From positions 62,001 through 126,000 of the forward strand of contig NZ_CAMIBP010000002.1 in the NCBI RefSeq assembly GCF_946223165.1: 64,000 nt of DNA, read 5' to 3'. Numbering within the stretch: the first letter of the stretch is position 1; every line of letters starts with the position of its first letter. Shown here piece by piece: positions 1 through 8,672 of the stretch. This stretch comes from an uncultured Corynebacterium sp. Its GTDB lineage: Bacteria; Actinomycetota; Actinomycetes; Mycobacteriales; Mycobacteriaceae. The translations under genes were made by a program, and so were the position numbers. The notes below the pieces were generated by a model. That model saw only the letters and a program-made list of their open reading frames with translations, did not search any database and was not told the origin of the DNA.

Positions 1-795
1 TGGAAGGCCGCGGGTGATCGCATCCGCGAGATTCTGGAGGAGTGGAAGCAGATCCGCGGCATCGACCGCAAAACGGACGACGGCCTGTGGAAGCGCTACT
101 CCCGGGCGCGGGACTCCTTCAACCGGCGCCGCGGCTCCCACTTCGCCGAGCTGGACCGCGGCCGCGCCGCCGCCCGCAAGATCAAGGAAGAGCTCGTCGC
201 CCGCGCGGAGGAGCTCAAGGACTCCACCGACTGGAACGAGACCGCCCGCGCATTCCGCGACCTCATGAGCGAGTGGAAGGCCGCCGGTCGCGCCCCGCGC
301 GACATCGATGACAAACTGTGGGCCGCCTTCCGCGCCGCGCAGGATCACTTCTTCGACGCCCGCAACGCCATCAACGATGAGCGCGACAAGGAATTCGCCG
401 CCAACGCTGAGGCCAAGGAGGCCCTGATCGCGGAGTACGACGCGCAGATCGACCCGGAGAAGTCCATCGAGGCCGCTAAAAACAAGCTGCGCGAGCTGCA
501 GGAGAAGTGGGAAGAGGTGGGCTACGTGCCGCGCGCCCGCGTCCGCGAGTTCGAAGAGAAGATCGAGGCCCTCGAAAAGCGCGTCGCCGACGCCGAATCC
601 GCCGAGTGGCGCCGCACCGATCCGGAGGCCCAGGCCCGCGTGGCCCAGTTCCAGGCCAAGGTCGATGACTTCACCGCCCAGGCGGAAGCCGCGCAGGCCA
701 AGGGCAACGCCAAGAAGGCCGAGGAGCTGCGCGCCCAGGCCGCCCAGTGGCAGGAGTGGGCCGACGCCGCGGCCGCTGCCGTCAATGACCAGTAG
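1..795 (+). CDS. DUF349 domain protein, 5' end missing
   Basis: The reading frame is open from the first base of the window, so the N-terminus lies outside it; 264 residues are visible. The protein is highly charged and helical, with repeated aromatic/charged blocks around 'LWKRYSRARDSF' and 'LWAAFRAAQDHFFDARN', the hallmark of tandem DUF349 repeats. The C-terminus is an Ala/Gln/Glu-rich coiled coil. No enzyme motif is visible. DUF349 proteins are common in actinobacteria and their biochemical role is unsettled, so none is assigned. Its stop codon overlaps the start of the following acetyltransferase-like gene, which suggests co-transcription. Confidence 0.85.
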   Translation, partial: WKAAGDRIREILEEWKQIRGIDRKTDDGLWKRYSRARDSFNRRRGSHFAELDRGRAAARKIKEELVARAEELKDSTDWNETARAFRDLMSEWKAAGRAPRDIDDKLWAAFRAAQDHFFDARNAINDERDKEFAANAEAKEALIAEYDAQIDPEKSIEAAKNKLRELQEKWEEVGYVPRARVREFEEKIEALEKRVADAESAEWRRTDPEAQARVAQFQAKVDDFTAQAEAAQAKGNAKKAEELRAQAAQWQEWADAAAAAVNDQ

Positions 796-1933
796 GTTTC
801 ACCTCGCGCATATAGATCGGCCGGCACCGTTAGCTTCGGGGGAAGTGGCGGAGCCGGCCGATTGCGTGCGCGCCTTCGTCTTCAGCGCCAACCTGGCCGC
901 GCAGGAGGCCACGGGTGACACCGCCGCTTCCACCTCGCCGGACCGCGTCCTCAATCGCCTCAAGGGCTCGAGCGAGTCCCGCACGCTGCTCTTCGCCGTC
1001 GTCGAGGGACGCGCGCCGCTGGGCGAGGTGGACGAGCTCGGTGTGCCCCTCATTGCCTCCACTAGCACCGGCACTGGAGCTGGCACGGGCATTGGGCCCA
1101 ACCTAGACTACGCCGGGTTCATCCACATCTCGCTGCCGCTGCTGGAAGAGAAGGATATCGCGGAGATCGAGTGTGTCTTCGGGATGGACTACCTGCCCAT
1201 GCCCGGGGTCCCGCTCGAGCCGGAGGAACGCGAACTAGCGGACTGGATGGGCGCCACCGCGCTTGATCTCACCCGCCGGTTGGGCCGCACGGTCGCCCAG
1301 GTGGGCGTGCTCCACCCCGACGGCACGCCCGACGACTACGACCCGATGGCGGCCACCTATCGCGCGCTCGGGTTCACGTCCCGCTTCACCGAGCACCAGC
1401 TGCTCATCCCCGTGCCGGACAATCCCCCGACCCCGCTGCTGCCCCACGGCGTACGCGCGCACGTGTGGCCCGATTACGACATCGAGGAACAGTTCGTAGA
1501 CCAGGTCCTCGACTTGCTTTCCGTGGCCAGCGCAGACTCCTTCTTCGGCCAGCTCACCGTCGAACCCATCCGCTGGACCCGCGCCCGCCTGGCCGACGCC
1601 CACGCGCGCCTGCGCGATCGCCGGGCCCATACGCTCCTGGTTGGACTCGTGTCTGAGGGCCAGGTCCTGGCGCTGTCCGAGTTCTCCCGCCAGGAGCACG
1701 GCGACCCGGAGGTGGCCGAGTGGACGCTCACCGTCACCCACCGCGACCGGCGCCGCGAGGGTCTGGCCTGGGCCGCGAAGCTGTCCGCGCTGCGCGCCTG
1801 CGTCGATCACTGGCCCGCCGTCGCACGCACCTATACTTCGGTCGCTGCCGCCGATGCCCCCATGGTCACCCTCAGCACCCGCCTCGGCGCCCGGACGCTG
1901 TCGACGTCCTCGGCGTGGGAGCTGCGGCTCTAG
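785..1933 (+). CDS. GNAT-family N-acetyltransferase-like protein
   Basis: A 382-residue protein. The ATG at 785 overlaps the last 11 bases of the upstream DUF349 gene, pointing to translational coupling; the frame extends further upstream but only through shadow sequence. The C-terminal half (about residues 280-370) has a GNAT-like core, with a central strand pair followed by 'TVTHRDRRREGLAWAAK', resembling the acetyl-CoA pyrophosphate loop. The N-terminal half looks like a second, degenerate GNAT-type domain, an architecture common in actinobacterial two-domain acetyltransferases. The substrate cannot be told from sequence. It ends four bases into the 3' end of the convergent membrane protein gene. 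Confidence 0.7.
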   Translation: MTSRFHLAHIDRPAPLASGEVAEPADCVRAFVFSANLAAQEATGDTAASTSPDRVLNRLKGSSESRTLLFAVVEGRAPLGEVDELGVPLIASTSTGTGAGTGIGPNLDYAGFIHISLPLLEEKDIAEIECVFGMDYLPMPGVPLEPEERELADWMGATALDLTRRLGRTVAQVGVLHPDGTPDDYDPMAATYRALGFTSRFTEHQLLIPVPDNPPTPLLPHGVRAHVWPDYDIEEQFVDQVLDLLSVASADSFFGQLTVEPIRWTRARLADAHARLRDRRAHTLLVGLVSEGQVLALSEFSRQEHGDPEVAEWTLTVTHRDRRREGLAWAAKLSALRACVDHWPAVARTYTSVAAADAPMVTLSTRLGARTLSTSSAWELRL

Positions 1934-2538
1934 TCCGCGCCGTGCTGGCGGCGGTATCGGGCTGCGGCCTGGGCGCGGCGGTCATCGATGAGCAGCGGGT
2001 TCTGCTCCGCCACCGGGGTTGCCCGGATGTCCTCCTGGACGGCAGCCACGGGATCCAGCTGCCCGGCGGCGGCGCGCATACGCTCTTGTGCGGCCAACTG
2101 CTCTGGGGATTTGCGCATGGCCACGCGGGAGAAGCCGATAAAGGCGACCAAGTCCGCGAGGACGCCGCAGAAGAATCCGATGCCCGCGCCGGACTCGGAG
2201 CCCAGGGCCCACAGGGCCCACAGCGCAACGAAGAAGGAAAAGCCGACGAACATCCAGGAGATCCAGCCGACGTAGGTGCGGCGGGTCGCCAAGGTGATGA
2301 CGGTGCCGAGCATGCCCAGCGAGGTGCCGTAGGCGAAGATCCGCTCCATAAGCGAGACGCCTTCGACACCGGCGAGGACCTGAAAGCCGCGCACGCCGGT
2401 GGTGTGGTTGAGGACAAGGTAGAGCACAAAGAAGACCAGCGCAACGGCCAGGGTGACGACCTGGCCGGAGAGGTCCATCGTGCGCGCGGCCTTGCGCTCG
2501 GCGGCCGCTGCCTGCTCAAATTCCTTCGTCGAACTCAT
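1930..2538 (-). CDS. Small conserved membrane protein next to miaB (Rv2732c-like)
   Basis: A 202-residue protein with about four hydrophobic segments between residues 25 and 145, flanked by a charged N-terminus and a soluble, Ala/Arg-rich C-terminal tail of about 60 residues. Position directly downstream of miaB on the same strand matches the actinobacterial arrangement in which an uncharacterised membrane protein follows miaB (Rv2732c in M. tuberculosis). A TAGGCT hexamer at 2547-2552 sits 8 bases before the ATG, so the transcript may be leaderless. No function is inferred. Its 3' end overlaps the convergent GNAT gene by four bases. Confidence 0.8.
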   Translation of the reverse strand: MSSTKEFEQAAAAERKAARTMDLSGQVVTLAVALVFFVLYLVLNHTTGVRGFQVLAGVEGVSLMERIFAYGTSLGMLGTVITLATRRTYVGWISWMFVGFSFFVALWALWALGSESGAGIGFFCGVLADLVAFIGFSRVAMRKSPEQLAAQERMRAAAGQLDPVAAVQEDIRATPVAEQNPLLIDDRRAQAAARYRRQHGAD

Positions 2539-2570
2539 GTCACTTTAGCCTACTCCCCGCGCGCGGGTTC

Positions 2571-4151
2571 CTAACATCCGCAGGCATCGCCGGCGTGGCC
2601 GCCGTGGACGTGCCCCGCCTGCGCAGGCTTGCCGATGCTCGGAAGGCCTAGGCCGACGCCGATGGGCGCGGTGGTGGGCGTCTGCCCCATGGCGGACATG
2701 TCACCGGCTTTGGTGCGGCGGTGCTCGGTGACACCGCCATCGGCAATGAGGAAGAAGGAACCGGAATCCGTCACCGTGGTGTGCACGACGTCGCCGGGGC
2801 GAATCGCGTCGGTGAGGTCGGTGCGGTTACCGGCGGCATCGACAAGCACCGGGGCGAAGTGGACGAGGCGGCCGTCACGAGCACGGCCGGTAAGCCGGTG
2901 CGTCTCCTCGTTCTTGCGGCCACCGGTGGCCTGGACCAGCAGCTCCACGTCGGTGCCCACGAGCGTGGAGTTCTCCTCCGCGGAGATGCGGTCCTGCAGC
3001 GCGACGAGGCGCTCGAAGCGCTCCTGGACCACGTGCTTGGGCACCTGGTTGTCCATCTCCGCAGCCGGTGTGCCCGGGCGCGGCGAGTACTGGAAGGTAA
3101 AGGCGGACGCAAAACGCGCGCGCTCGACGACGTCGAGGGTGGCCTGGAAGTCCTCCTCGGTCTCGCCCGGGAAGCCCACGATGATGTCCGTAGTGATGGC
3201 GGCGTGCGGCATCTTCTCGCGGACTTCGTCGAGGATGGCGAGGAATTTCTTCGAGCGGTAGGAGCGGCGCATCTCCTTAAGGATGCGGTCCGAACCGGAC
3301 TGAAGCGGCATGTGCAGCTGCGGGCACACGGACGGTGTCTCCGCCATGGCGTCGATGACGTCGGAGGTGAACTCCGCCGGGTGCGGGGAGGTAAAGCGCA
3401 GGCGCTCGAGGCCCTCGATCTCGCCGACGGCGCGCAGCAGCTTGGAGAACGCGAACTTGTCGCGCGGCAGCTCCGGATCCGCGAAGTTGACGCCATAGGC
3501 GTTGACGTTCTGGCCCAGCAGCGTCACTTCGGACACGCCCTGATCCACCAGCGCCTGGACCTCTGCCAGGATGTCGCCGGGGCGGCGGTCTTCCTCCTTG
3601 CCGCGCAGGGAGGGCACGATGCAGAAGGTGCATGTGTTGTTGCAGCCCACGGAGACCGATACCCAGCCGGCGTAGGCGGACTCGCGCTTGGCGGGAAGCA
3701 CGGAGGGGAACGCTTCCAGGGAGTCCACAATCTCGATCTGGGCTTCGTGGTTGTGGCGGGCACGCTCCAGCAGCGCGGGGAGCGCGTGCATGTTGTGCGT
3801 GCCGAAGACGGCGTCCACCCATGGAGCGTTGGACAAGACCGTGTCCTTGTCTTTCTGCGCCAGGCAGCCACCCACGGCGATCTGCATGCCCGGATGATTA
3901 TCCTTCGTCTTCTTCAGCGAACCCAGGGTTCCGTAGAGGCGCTTGTCGGCGTTATCACGGACGGCGCACGTGTTGAAGACGATGAGATCTGGCTCGACGC
4001 CCTCGACAGCGGCGGCGTAGCCGGCGTCCTCGAGGAGGCCGGAGATGCGCTCCGAGTCGTGGACGTTCATCTGGCAGCCAAACGTGCGCACCTCGTAGGT
4101 GCGCGGTACTGCTGCGGTGTCTGCCGAAGTTTCAGTCATGGGGGTGCTCAC
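2571..4151 (-). CDS. miaB: tRNA-2-methylthio-N6-dimethylallyladenosine synthase MiaB
   Basis: A 526-residue radical-SAM methylthiotransferase that adds a methylthio group to i6A37 of tRNAs reading UNN codons. The N-terminal MTTase domain has the cysteines of 'GCQMNVHDSE', 'NTCAVR' and 'GGCLAQ' for the auxiliary 4Fe-4S cluster. The radical-SAM cluster motif is 'CNNTCTFCIVP' near residue 170, and a TRAM domain follows around residues 380-450. A corynebacterial-type extension ends in a His/Gly/Cys-rich tail. The start is GTG at 4151: a TAGAAT -10 hexamer lies 8 bases upstream (4060s numbering aside, at 4160-4165), which favours a leaderless transcript; an in-frame ATG follows four codons later. 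Confidence 0.95.
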   Translation of the reverse strand: MSTPMTETSADTAAVPRTYEVRTFGCQMNVHDSERISGLLEDAGYAAAVEGVEPDLIVFNTCAVRDNADKRLYGTLGSLKKTKDNHPGMQIAVGGCLAQKDKDTVLSNAPWVDAVFGTHNMHALPALLERARHNHEAQIEIVDSLEAFPSVLPAKRESAYAGWVSVSVGCNNTCTFCIVPSLRGKEEDRRPGDILAEVQALVDQGVSEVTLLGQNVNAYGVNFADPELPRDKFAFSKLLRAVGEIEGLERLRFTSPHPAEFTSDVIDAMAETPSVCPQLHMPLQSGSDRILKEMRRSYRSKKFLAILDEVREKMPHAAITTDIIVGFPGETEEDFQATLDVVERARFASAFTFQYSPRPGTPAAEMDNQVPKHVVQERFERLVALQDRISAEENSTLVGTDVELLVQATGGRKNEETHRLTGRARDGRLVHFAPVLVDAAGNRTDLTDAIRPGDVVHTTVTDSGSFFLIADGGVTEHRRTKAGDMSAMGQTPTTAPIGVGLGLPSIGKPAQAGHVHGGHAGDACGC

Positions 4152-4503
4152 GTCGGGACATTCTATCGGTCACCCAGGCGCGTTCCTAATGCGCGGCGCG
4201 GTCGTTGAGACTGGGCGCGGCGGTCGCGGCGCTGAGCGATCCAACGCCCTGGCCGATCCCCTCGGGGGTGACTTAGCTAACTTAGCCATTGCAGACTTCT
4301 CTATTTTTCTATAAGTTTATAGAAACTTGCCATTTACTGGAGCTACCCGCACAAATACCCCCGCCAAGGAGTGGGGCCAGCCAGAAAATCTAGCTAACGC
4401 CTGCGAAGCGTTATTAATTTGTGACCAAATTTGTAACCCGGCACACACCCAAGGTTCTAGTATCCCACTATGCCCCAACTCATATCTCGGAAGGAAAGGT
4501 GAC
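4152..4503. other. Regulatory intergenic region between miaB and gluA
   Basis: A 352-base gap between divergent genes. From left to right it holds the leaderless miaB promoter (TAGAAT at 4160-4165 on the minus strand), a GC-rich stretch without visible structure, and then an unusually AT-rich segment with the AmtR-type palindrome at 4306-4325. A second AT-rich block contains TGTGACCAAATTTGTA (about 4420-4435), which matches only the left arm of a GlxR/CRP site. A TAGTAT hexamer at 4458-4463 is a plausible -10 for gluA, followed by a short leader with an AAGGAAAGG ribosome binding site. No open reading frame here looks coding. Confidence 0.6.
4306..4325. promoter_or_regulatory. AmtR-type operator upstream of gluABCD
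   Basis: A perfect 20-base inverted repeat, TTTCTAT-N6-ATAGAAA, lies about 180 bases upstream of gluA. It matches the AmtR box of Corynebacterium (TTTCTAT-N6-ATAG core). AmtR is the TetR-type master repressor of nitrogen starvation genes, and gluABCD belongs to its regulon in C. glutamicum. Assignment rests on motif identity plus the target operon; binding here is inferred. Confidence 0.8.
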
Positions 4504-5265
4504 ATGACTGATACTGCTGCATCAGCAGCCACCCCAATGATCAGCATCCACGGTGTCAACAAGTACTTCGATGACTACCACGCATTGCGTGACATCAACC
4601 TGGAGGTTGGTCGCGGCGACGTCGTTGTCGTCCTCGGCCCCTCCGGCTCCGGCAAGTCCACCCTGTGCCGCACCATCAACCGCCTCGAAACCATCGAAGA
4701 AGGCGAGATCTTCATCGACGGCAAGAAGCTCCCCGAGGAAGGCCGCGAACTGGCCAAGCTCCGCGCCGACGTCGGCATGGTGTTCCAGCAGTTCAACCTC
4801 TTCCCGCACCTGACCATCAAGGACAACGTCACTCTCGGCCCTATGAAGGTCCGCAAGATGAGCAAGAAAGACGCGGATGCCTTGGCGCTGCAGCTGCTCG
4901 ACCGCGTCGGCATTGCCAACCAGGCGGACAAATACCCCGCCCAGCTCTCCGGCGGCCAGCAACAGCGCGTTGCCATCGCCCGCGCATTGGCGATGAAGCC
5001 CAAGGTCATGCTCTTCGACGAGCCCACCTCGGCGCTGGACCCCGAGATGGTCAACGAAGTGCTCGACGTCATGACTGACTTAGCCAAGGAAGGCATGACC
5101 ATGCTCGTCGTCACGCACGAGATGGGTTTTGCCCGCAAGGCGGCGCATCGCATCCTCTTCATGGCGGACGGCCAGGTCGTCGAAGACACCGATCCCGAAT
5201 CCTTCTTCACCAACCCGCAGTCGAACCGCGCCAAGGACTTCCTCGGCAAGATTCTGCACCACTAA
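4504..5265 (+). CDS. gluA: Glutamate ABC transporter ATP-binding protein GluA
   Basis: A 253-residue polar amino acid ABC ATPase that powers glutamate uptake with the GluC/GluD permeases and GluB binding protein. Walker A is GPSGSGKS at about residues 45-52, the signature LSGGQQQR is near 150, and Walker B 'VMLFDEP' with the D-loop 'SALDPE' is near 170. The ATG at 4504 has a strong AAGGAAAGG ribosome binding site; the frame continues upstream without a better start. It is the first gene of gluABCD, and the AmtR-type box upstream predicts induction under nitrogen limitation. Confidence 0.95.
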   Translation: MTDTAASAATPMISIHGVNKYFDDYHALRDINLEVGRGDVVVVLGPSGSGKSTLCRTINRLETIEEGEIFIDGKKLPEEGRELAKLRADVGMVFQQFNLFPHLTIKDNVTLGPMKVRKMSKKDADALALQLLDRVGIANQADKYPAQLSGGQQQRVAIARALAMKPKVMLFDEPTSALDPEMVNEVLDVMTDLAKEGMTMLVVTHEMGFARKAAHRILFMADGQVVEDTDPESFFTNPQSNRAKDFLGKILHH

Positions 5266-5309
5266 CCCCACCCACCCTGTTTCATCACCCTATTCACAAG
5301 GAGTACACC

Positions 5310-6197
5310 ATGTCCCGTTCTTTCACCCGCGTCGCCGGCGCGCTCACCGCTCTTGCTGCTTCCGCATCCCTGCTCGTCGCCTGCGGCGGCGGTGATTCTT
5401 CCGACTCCGCTTCCGGCGAAGGCCTGCTCGCCCACATCGAGGCCGGCTCCGTCACCCTCGGCTCCAAGTTCGACCAGCCGGGCCTGGGCCTGCGCGAGAG
5501 CGACGGCTCCATGAGCGGCCTGGATGTCGACGTTGCTACCTACGTGGTCAACTCCATCGCCAAGGCCAACGGCTGGGCCGAGCCCACCATCGAGTGGCGC
5601 GAGTCCCCGTCCGCTCAGCGCGAGACCCTTATTCAGAACGGCGAGGTCGACGCCATCGCTGCGACCTACTCCATCAACAAGTCTCGAGCTGAGTCCGTCA
5701 ACTTCGGCGGCCCGTACCTGCTCACCCACCAGGCACTCCTGGTGCAGGACTCCAACTCCGACATCACCGGCCTCGACTCCCTCGACGGCAAGATCCTCTG
5801 CTCCGTTACCGGCTCCACCCCGGCTCAGAAGGTTAAGGAGGCCCTGCCGTCCGTCCAGCTCCAGGAGTACGACACCTACTCCTCCTGCATTGAGGCACTC
5901 TCCCAGGGCAACGTCGATGCCATGACCACCGACGCCACCATCCTCAACGGCTACGCCGCCCAGACCCCGGGCGAATTCAAAGTCGTCCCGCTCGAAAAGG
6001 ACGGCGCTCCGTTCACCGACGAGTACTACGGCATGGGTGTGAAGAAGGACGACACCGCGGCCACCGACGCCGTCAACACCGCTCTCAAGGAGATGATTGA
6101 CTCCGGCGAGTTCGACAAACTGATCTCCAAGAACCTCGGCGACGGCGAAGCCATCGAGCCGGGCACCCCGGGCGACCTGTCCTTCCTGGACAAGTAA
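5310..6197 (+). CDS. gluB: Glutamate-binding lipoprotein GluB
   Basis: A 295-residue extracellular solute-binding protein (family 3) that delivers glutamate to GluC/GluD. The N-terminus is a lipoprotein signal peptide, with Arg residues, a hydrophobic Ala/Leu core and the lipobox LLVAC, placing the lipidated Cys at residue 25; a Gly/Ser linker follows. The body shows the typical family pattern 'GLDVDVATYVV' and 'NGEVDAIAATYSI'. The start has an AAGGAG site at 5299-5304. It lies 44 bases after gluA and 72 bases before gluC, in the fixed order of the corynebacterial operon. Confidence 0.95.
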   Translation: MSRSFTRVAGALTALAASASLLVACGGGDSSDSASGEGLLAHIEAGSVTLGSKFDQPGLGLRESDGSMSGLDVDVATYVVNSIAKANGWAEPTIEWRESPSAQRETLIQNGEVDAIAATYSINKSRAESVNFGGPYLLTHQALLVQDSNSDITGLDSLDGKILCSVTGSTPAQKVKEALPSVQLQEYDTYSSCIEALSQGNVDAMTTDATILNGYAAQTPGEFKVVPLEKDGAPFTDEYYGMGVKKDDTAATDAVNTALKEMIDSGEFDKLISKNLGDGEAIEPGTPGDLSFLDK

Positions 6198-6269
6198 TCC
6201 GCTCACCCCACACCTGAAGGAGGGAAGGTTCGCTCTTCCCTCCCTCATCACTTTCCAAGAGGAGAAATC

Positions 6270-6956
6270 ATGAGCTCCATGTGGGCCCAACTCGGGCCGG
6301 GCTTGTGGCCAGCATTCTGGACGACGATCCAGCTGACCTTCTGGTCGGCCCTCGGCGCCATGATTCTGGGCACCATTCTCACGGCCATGCGCGTGTCCCC
6401 CATCAACATCCTGCGCTGGATTTCCACGTTGTACATCAACATCGTCCGCAACACCCCGCTCACCCTCGTCGTCCTGTTCTGCTCCTTCGGCCTCTACCAG
6501 AACTTGGGACTGCAGCTAGCCAGCCGCGAGTCGAAGACCTTCCTGGTGGACAACAACTTCCGTCTCGCCATCCTGGGTTTCATCATCTACACCGCGGCCT
6601 TCGTCGCTGAGTCCCTGCGTTCCGGCATCAACACCGTGCACTTCGGCCAGGCCGAGGCAGCGCGCTCGCTGGGCCTGAGCTTTGGTCAGACGTTCAGCAA
6701 AATCATATTCCCGCAGGCCATTCGCGCCGCCATTGTGCCGCTGGGCAACACGCTCATCGCACTCTGCAAGAACACCACGATCGCCTCGGTCATCGGCGTG
6801 GCCGAAGCGTCACTACTCATGAAGTCCACCATTGAGAATCACGCCAGCCAGCTGTTTATCATCTTCCTTATCTTCGCAGCCGGATTCATGATTCTCACCC
6901 TGCCCATGGGCCTAGGCCTGGGCAAGCTCAGCGAGAAATTGGCGGTGAAGCGCTAA
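6270..6956 (+). CDS. gluC: Glutamate ABC transporter permease GluC
   Basis: A 228-residue HisM-type inner-membrane permease with about five hydrophobic helices. The EAA-loop sequence 'EAARSLGLSFGQTFSKIIFPQAIRAAI' region (about residues 130-155) contacts the GluA ATPase. The start ATG follows an AAGAGGAG site. The last base of its stop codon is the first base of the gluD ATG (TAATG), so the two permease halves are translationally coupled and probably form a heterodimer in the membrane. Confidence 0.94.
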   Translation: MSSMWAQLGPGLWPAFWTTIQLTFWSALGAMILGTILTAMRVSPINILRWISTLYINIVRNTPLTLVVLFCSFGLYQNLGLQLASRESKTFLVDNNFRLAILGFIIYTAAFVAESLRSGINTVHFGQAEAARSLGLSFGQTFSKIIFPQAIRAAIVPLGNTLIALCKNTTIASVIGVAEASLLMKSTIENHASQLFIIFLIFAAGFMILTLPMGLGLGKLSEKLAVKR

Positions 6957-7894
6957 TGGCAGTACGCGCAACAGTTCTTTACGATGCCCCCGGCCCCAAG
7001 GGCCGCCGGAACAACTACATCTACACCGGCATCACCATCGTCGTCACCCTCGCCATCATCGCGTGGGCGCTCAACAAGCTCAACAGCAAGGGACAGTTCG
7101 CATCCGCACTGTGGACCCCATTCCTCAACTCGCAGACGTGGACCACGTACTTGCTTCCGGGCCTGCGCGGCACCCTCTTCGCGGCGTTCGCGTCCATCCT
7201 GCTGGCCATCGTTTTCGGCGTCATCTTCGGCCTCGGCCGCCTCGCCGAAAACAAACTAGTACGCGGGGTGTGCGGCGTCGTCGTCGAGTTCTTCCGTGCC
7301 ATTCCTGTGCTTCTGCTCATGATCTTTGCGTACCAGCTCTTCGCCGAGTACGACCTCGTGAAATCCAAGCAACTGGCCTTCAGCGCGGTGGTCTTCGCGC
7401 TGACCCTCTACAACGGCTCCGTCATCGCTGAGATCCTCCGCGCAGGCATCCTCTCCCTGCCCAAGGGACAGACCGAAGCCGCCGCGGCGCTGGGCCTGTC
7501 GCACCGCCAGACGATGTTCCGCATCCTGCTCCCCCAGGCCACGGCCGCGATGCTGCCGGCGCTCATCTCGCAGATGGTCATCGCGCTCAAAGACTCCGCG
7601 CTGGGCTATCAGATCGGCTACGTCGAGGTCGTTCGCTCCGGCACGCAATCCGCGTCCGCGAATCGCAACTACCTTGCGTCCCTCGTGGTTGTCGCCATCA
7701 TCATGATCATCATCAATTACGCGCTGACCTGGGTGGCGCAACGCATCGAGCAGCAGCTGCGTGCCGGCCGCGCCCGCAAAAACATCGTGGCCAACGTGCC
7801 CCACCACCACAGCCAGGGCCTTGATACCAAGGACCAGGTCAACGCCGACTGGCACGCCGAGGGATACCAAGAGATCAAGAATCCCGCCGAATAG
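6956..7894 (+). CDS. gluD: Glutamate ABC transporter permease GluD
   Basis: A 312-residue partner permease to GluC. A first helix near residues 22-40 is followed by the typical five-helix permease core, with the EAA loop at 'TEAAAALGLSHRQTMFRILLPQA' region (about 170-190). The C-terminus is a soluble tail rich in His and Asp ('PHHHSQ...'), longer than in many HisQ-type permeases. The start overlaps the gluC stop by one base (TAATG). The gene ends 23 bases before the convergent recX stop. Confidence 0.93.
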   Translation: MAVRATVLYDAPGPKGRRNNYIYTGITIVVTLAIIAWALNKLNSKGQFASALWTPFLNSQTWTTYLLPGLRGTLFAAFASILLAIVFGVIFGLGRLAENKLVRGVCGVVVEFFRAIPVLLLMIFAYQLFAEYDLVKSKQLAFSAVVFALTLYNGSVIAEILRAGILSLPKGQTEAAAALGLSHRQTMFRILLPQATAAMLPALISQMVIALKDSALGYQIGYVEVVRSGTQSASANRNYLASLVVVAIIMIIINYALTWVAQRIEQQLRAGRARKNIVANVPHHHSQGLDTKDQVNADWHAEGYQEIKNPAE

Positions 7895-7909
7895 GCGAAG
7901 CTCTTCGCC
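7894..7909. terminator. Short hairpin between convergent gluD and recX
   Basis: GGCGAAG-CT-CTTCGCC is a compact perfect inverted repeat straddling the gluD stop codon and ending 9 bases from the recX stop. The stem is short and no T-run follows on the plus strand, so this is a weak terminator candidate. Confidence 0.3.
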
Positions 7910-7917
7910 CGAGTCCC

Positions 7918-8565
7918 TTAGTCAGCGCGCCCGTTGCCCTCGCCGGCAGCGGGCGCGTCCGCGTCCGCGCGCAATTCCGCGATACGCTCGTCGAGCGCCT
8001 CGATAGCGATGTGCAGGGCCAGCCCCTCGCCGAATCCGCGGCGCGCGAGCACGCCGACGATCCGACGCAGCGCTTTGTCGCGCTCCGCTCGATCGGCCGG
8101 GACGGCACGCAGGGACCGGGCCTTCTTGGCGGCGAGCTCGCGCGCGATGGCGTCCTCGGACTCGCGGGATACCTGCTCCAGGGCCTGCGCGCGATCCGCC
8201 GAGCTCACACCTTTCTCGCGAAGCTCCCGGTCGAGCGCGCTGGCTGACTTGCCGCGCCGAGTGTGGCGCTGGCGCACCCACTCCCGCGCGAACGCCGCAT
8301 CATCCACGAGCCCCACACCAGCAAGATCATCAAGAACGGACTCCACCACCTCAGCGTCGAACTCCGCGGCGACGAGCCTGTCATAGAGTTCCTGGCGCGA
8401 GCGCGAGCGCTGGTCCAGCAGCAGCAGGGCGCGGTGGCGCACCGCCGCCTTACTCTCCTCCGCCTCATGATCAAACAACGCGCCGCCCGAGGAACCGGCG
8501 GCGTAATCTTCCAGGGCCGCGCGCAGCTTCTCGAGCTTCTCCGGATCTGGTTGGGTCCTCGTCAT
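7918..8565 (-). CDS. recX: Regulatory protein RecX
   Basis: A 215-residue RecX family protein that binds RecA filaments and restrains recombinase activity. It is all-helical and charged, with RecX-type repeats such as 'LLLDQRSRSRQELYDRL' (about residues 45-65) and 'VDDAAFAREWVRQR' (about 85-100). Two starts are in frame: the ATG at 8574 directly abuts the GGGAGG site, whereas the ATG at 8565 has nine-base spacing and is preferred. It lies downstream of recA on the same strand, separated by about 107 bases containing a hairpin, the usual arrangement. Confidence 0.9.
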   Translation of the reverse strand: MTRTQPDPEKLEKLRAALEDYAAGSSGGALFDHEAEESKAAVRHRALLLLDQRSRSRQELYDRLVAAEFDAEVVESVLDDLAGVGLVDDAAFAREWVRQRHTRRGKSASALDRELREKGVSSADRAQALEQVSRESEDAIARELAAKKARSLRAVPADRAERDKALRRIVGVLARRGFGEGLALHIAIEALDERIAELRADADAPAAGEGNGRAD

Positions 8566-8591
8566 CGTGTTCATCCTCCCTGCACACCGAA

Positions 8592-8618
8592 GGCGGGGCC
8601 GGTTCGACCGGTCCCGCC
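8592..8618 (-). terminator. Hairpin between recA and recX
   Basis: GGCGGGGCCGGT (8592-8603) and ACCGGTCCCGCC (8607-8618) form a 12-bp stem with one mismatch and a TCG loop, within the recA-recX gap. No clear T-run follows. It may act as a partial terminator that keeps recX expression below recA, as seen at recA-recX loci in other bacteria. Confidence 0.5.
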
Positions 8619-8672
8619 TACATCGTTCAGCTCCGCCCTCGGCATGGGGCGAGTTGCTAGGACTCGTTGTCC

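Noticed and set aside
1720..2574. Plus-strand open frame of 284 codons overlapping the GNAT and membrane protein genes
   Set aside because: It crosses two well-supported genes in the wrong frame and has no domain.
2721..4208. Long open frame on the plus strand opposite miaB (about 495 codons)
   Set aside because: It is a GC-rich antisense shadow of miaB with His/Val/Gly-rich composition and no domain. miaB has full family motifs.
4418..4437. Possible GlxR site TGTGACCAAATTTGTA upstream of gluA
   Set aside because: Only the left half-site fits; the right half TTGTA is too far from TCACA to call.
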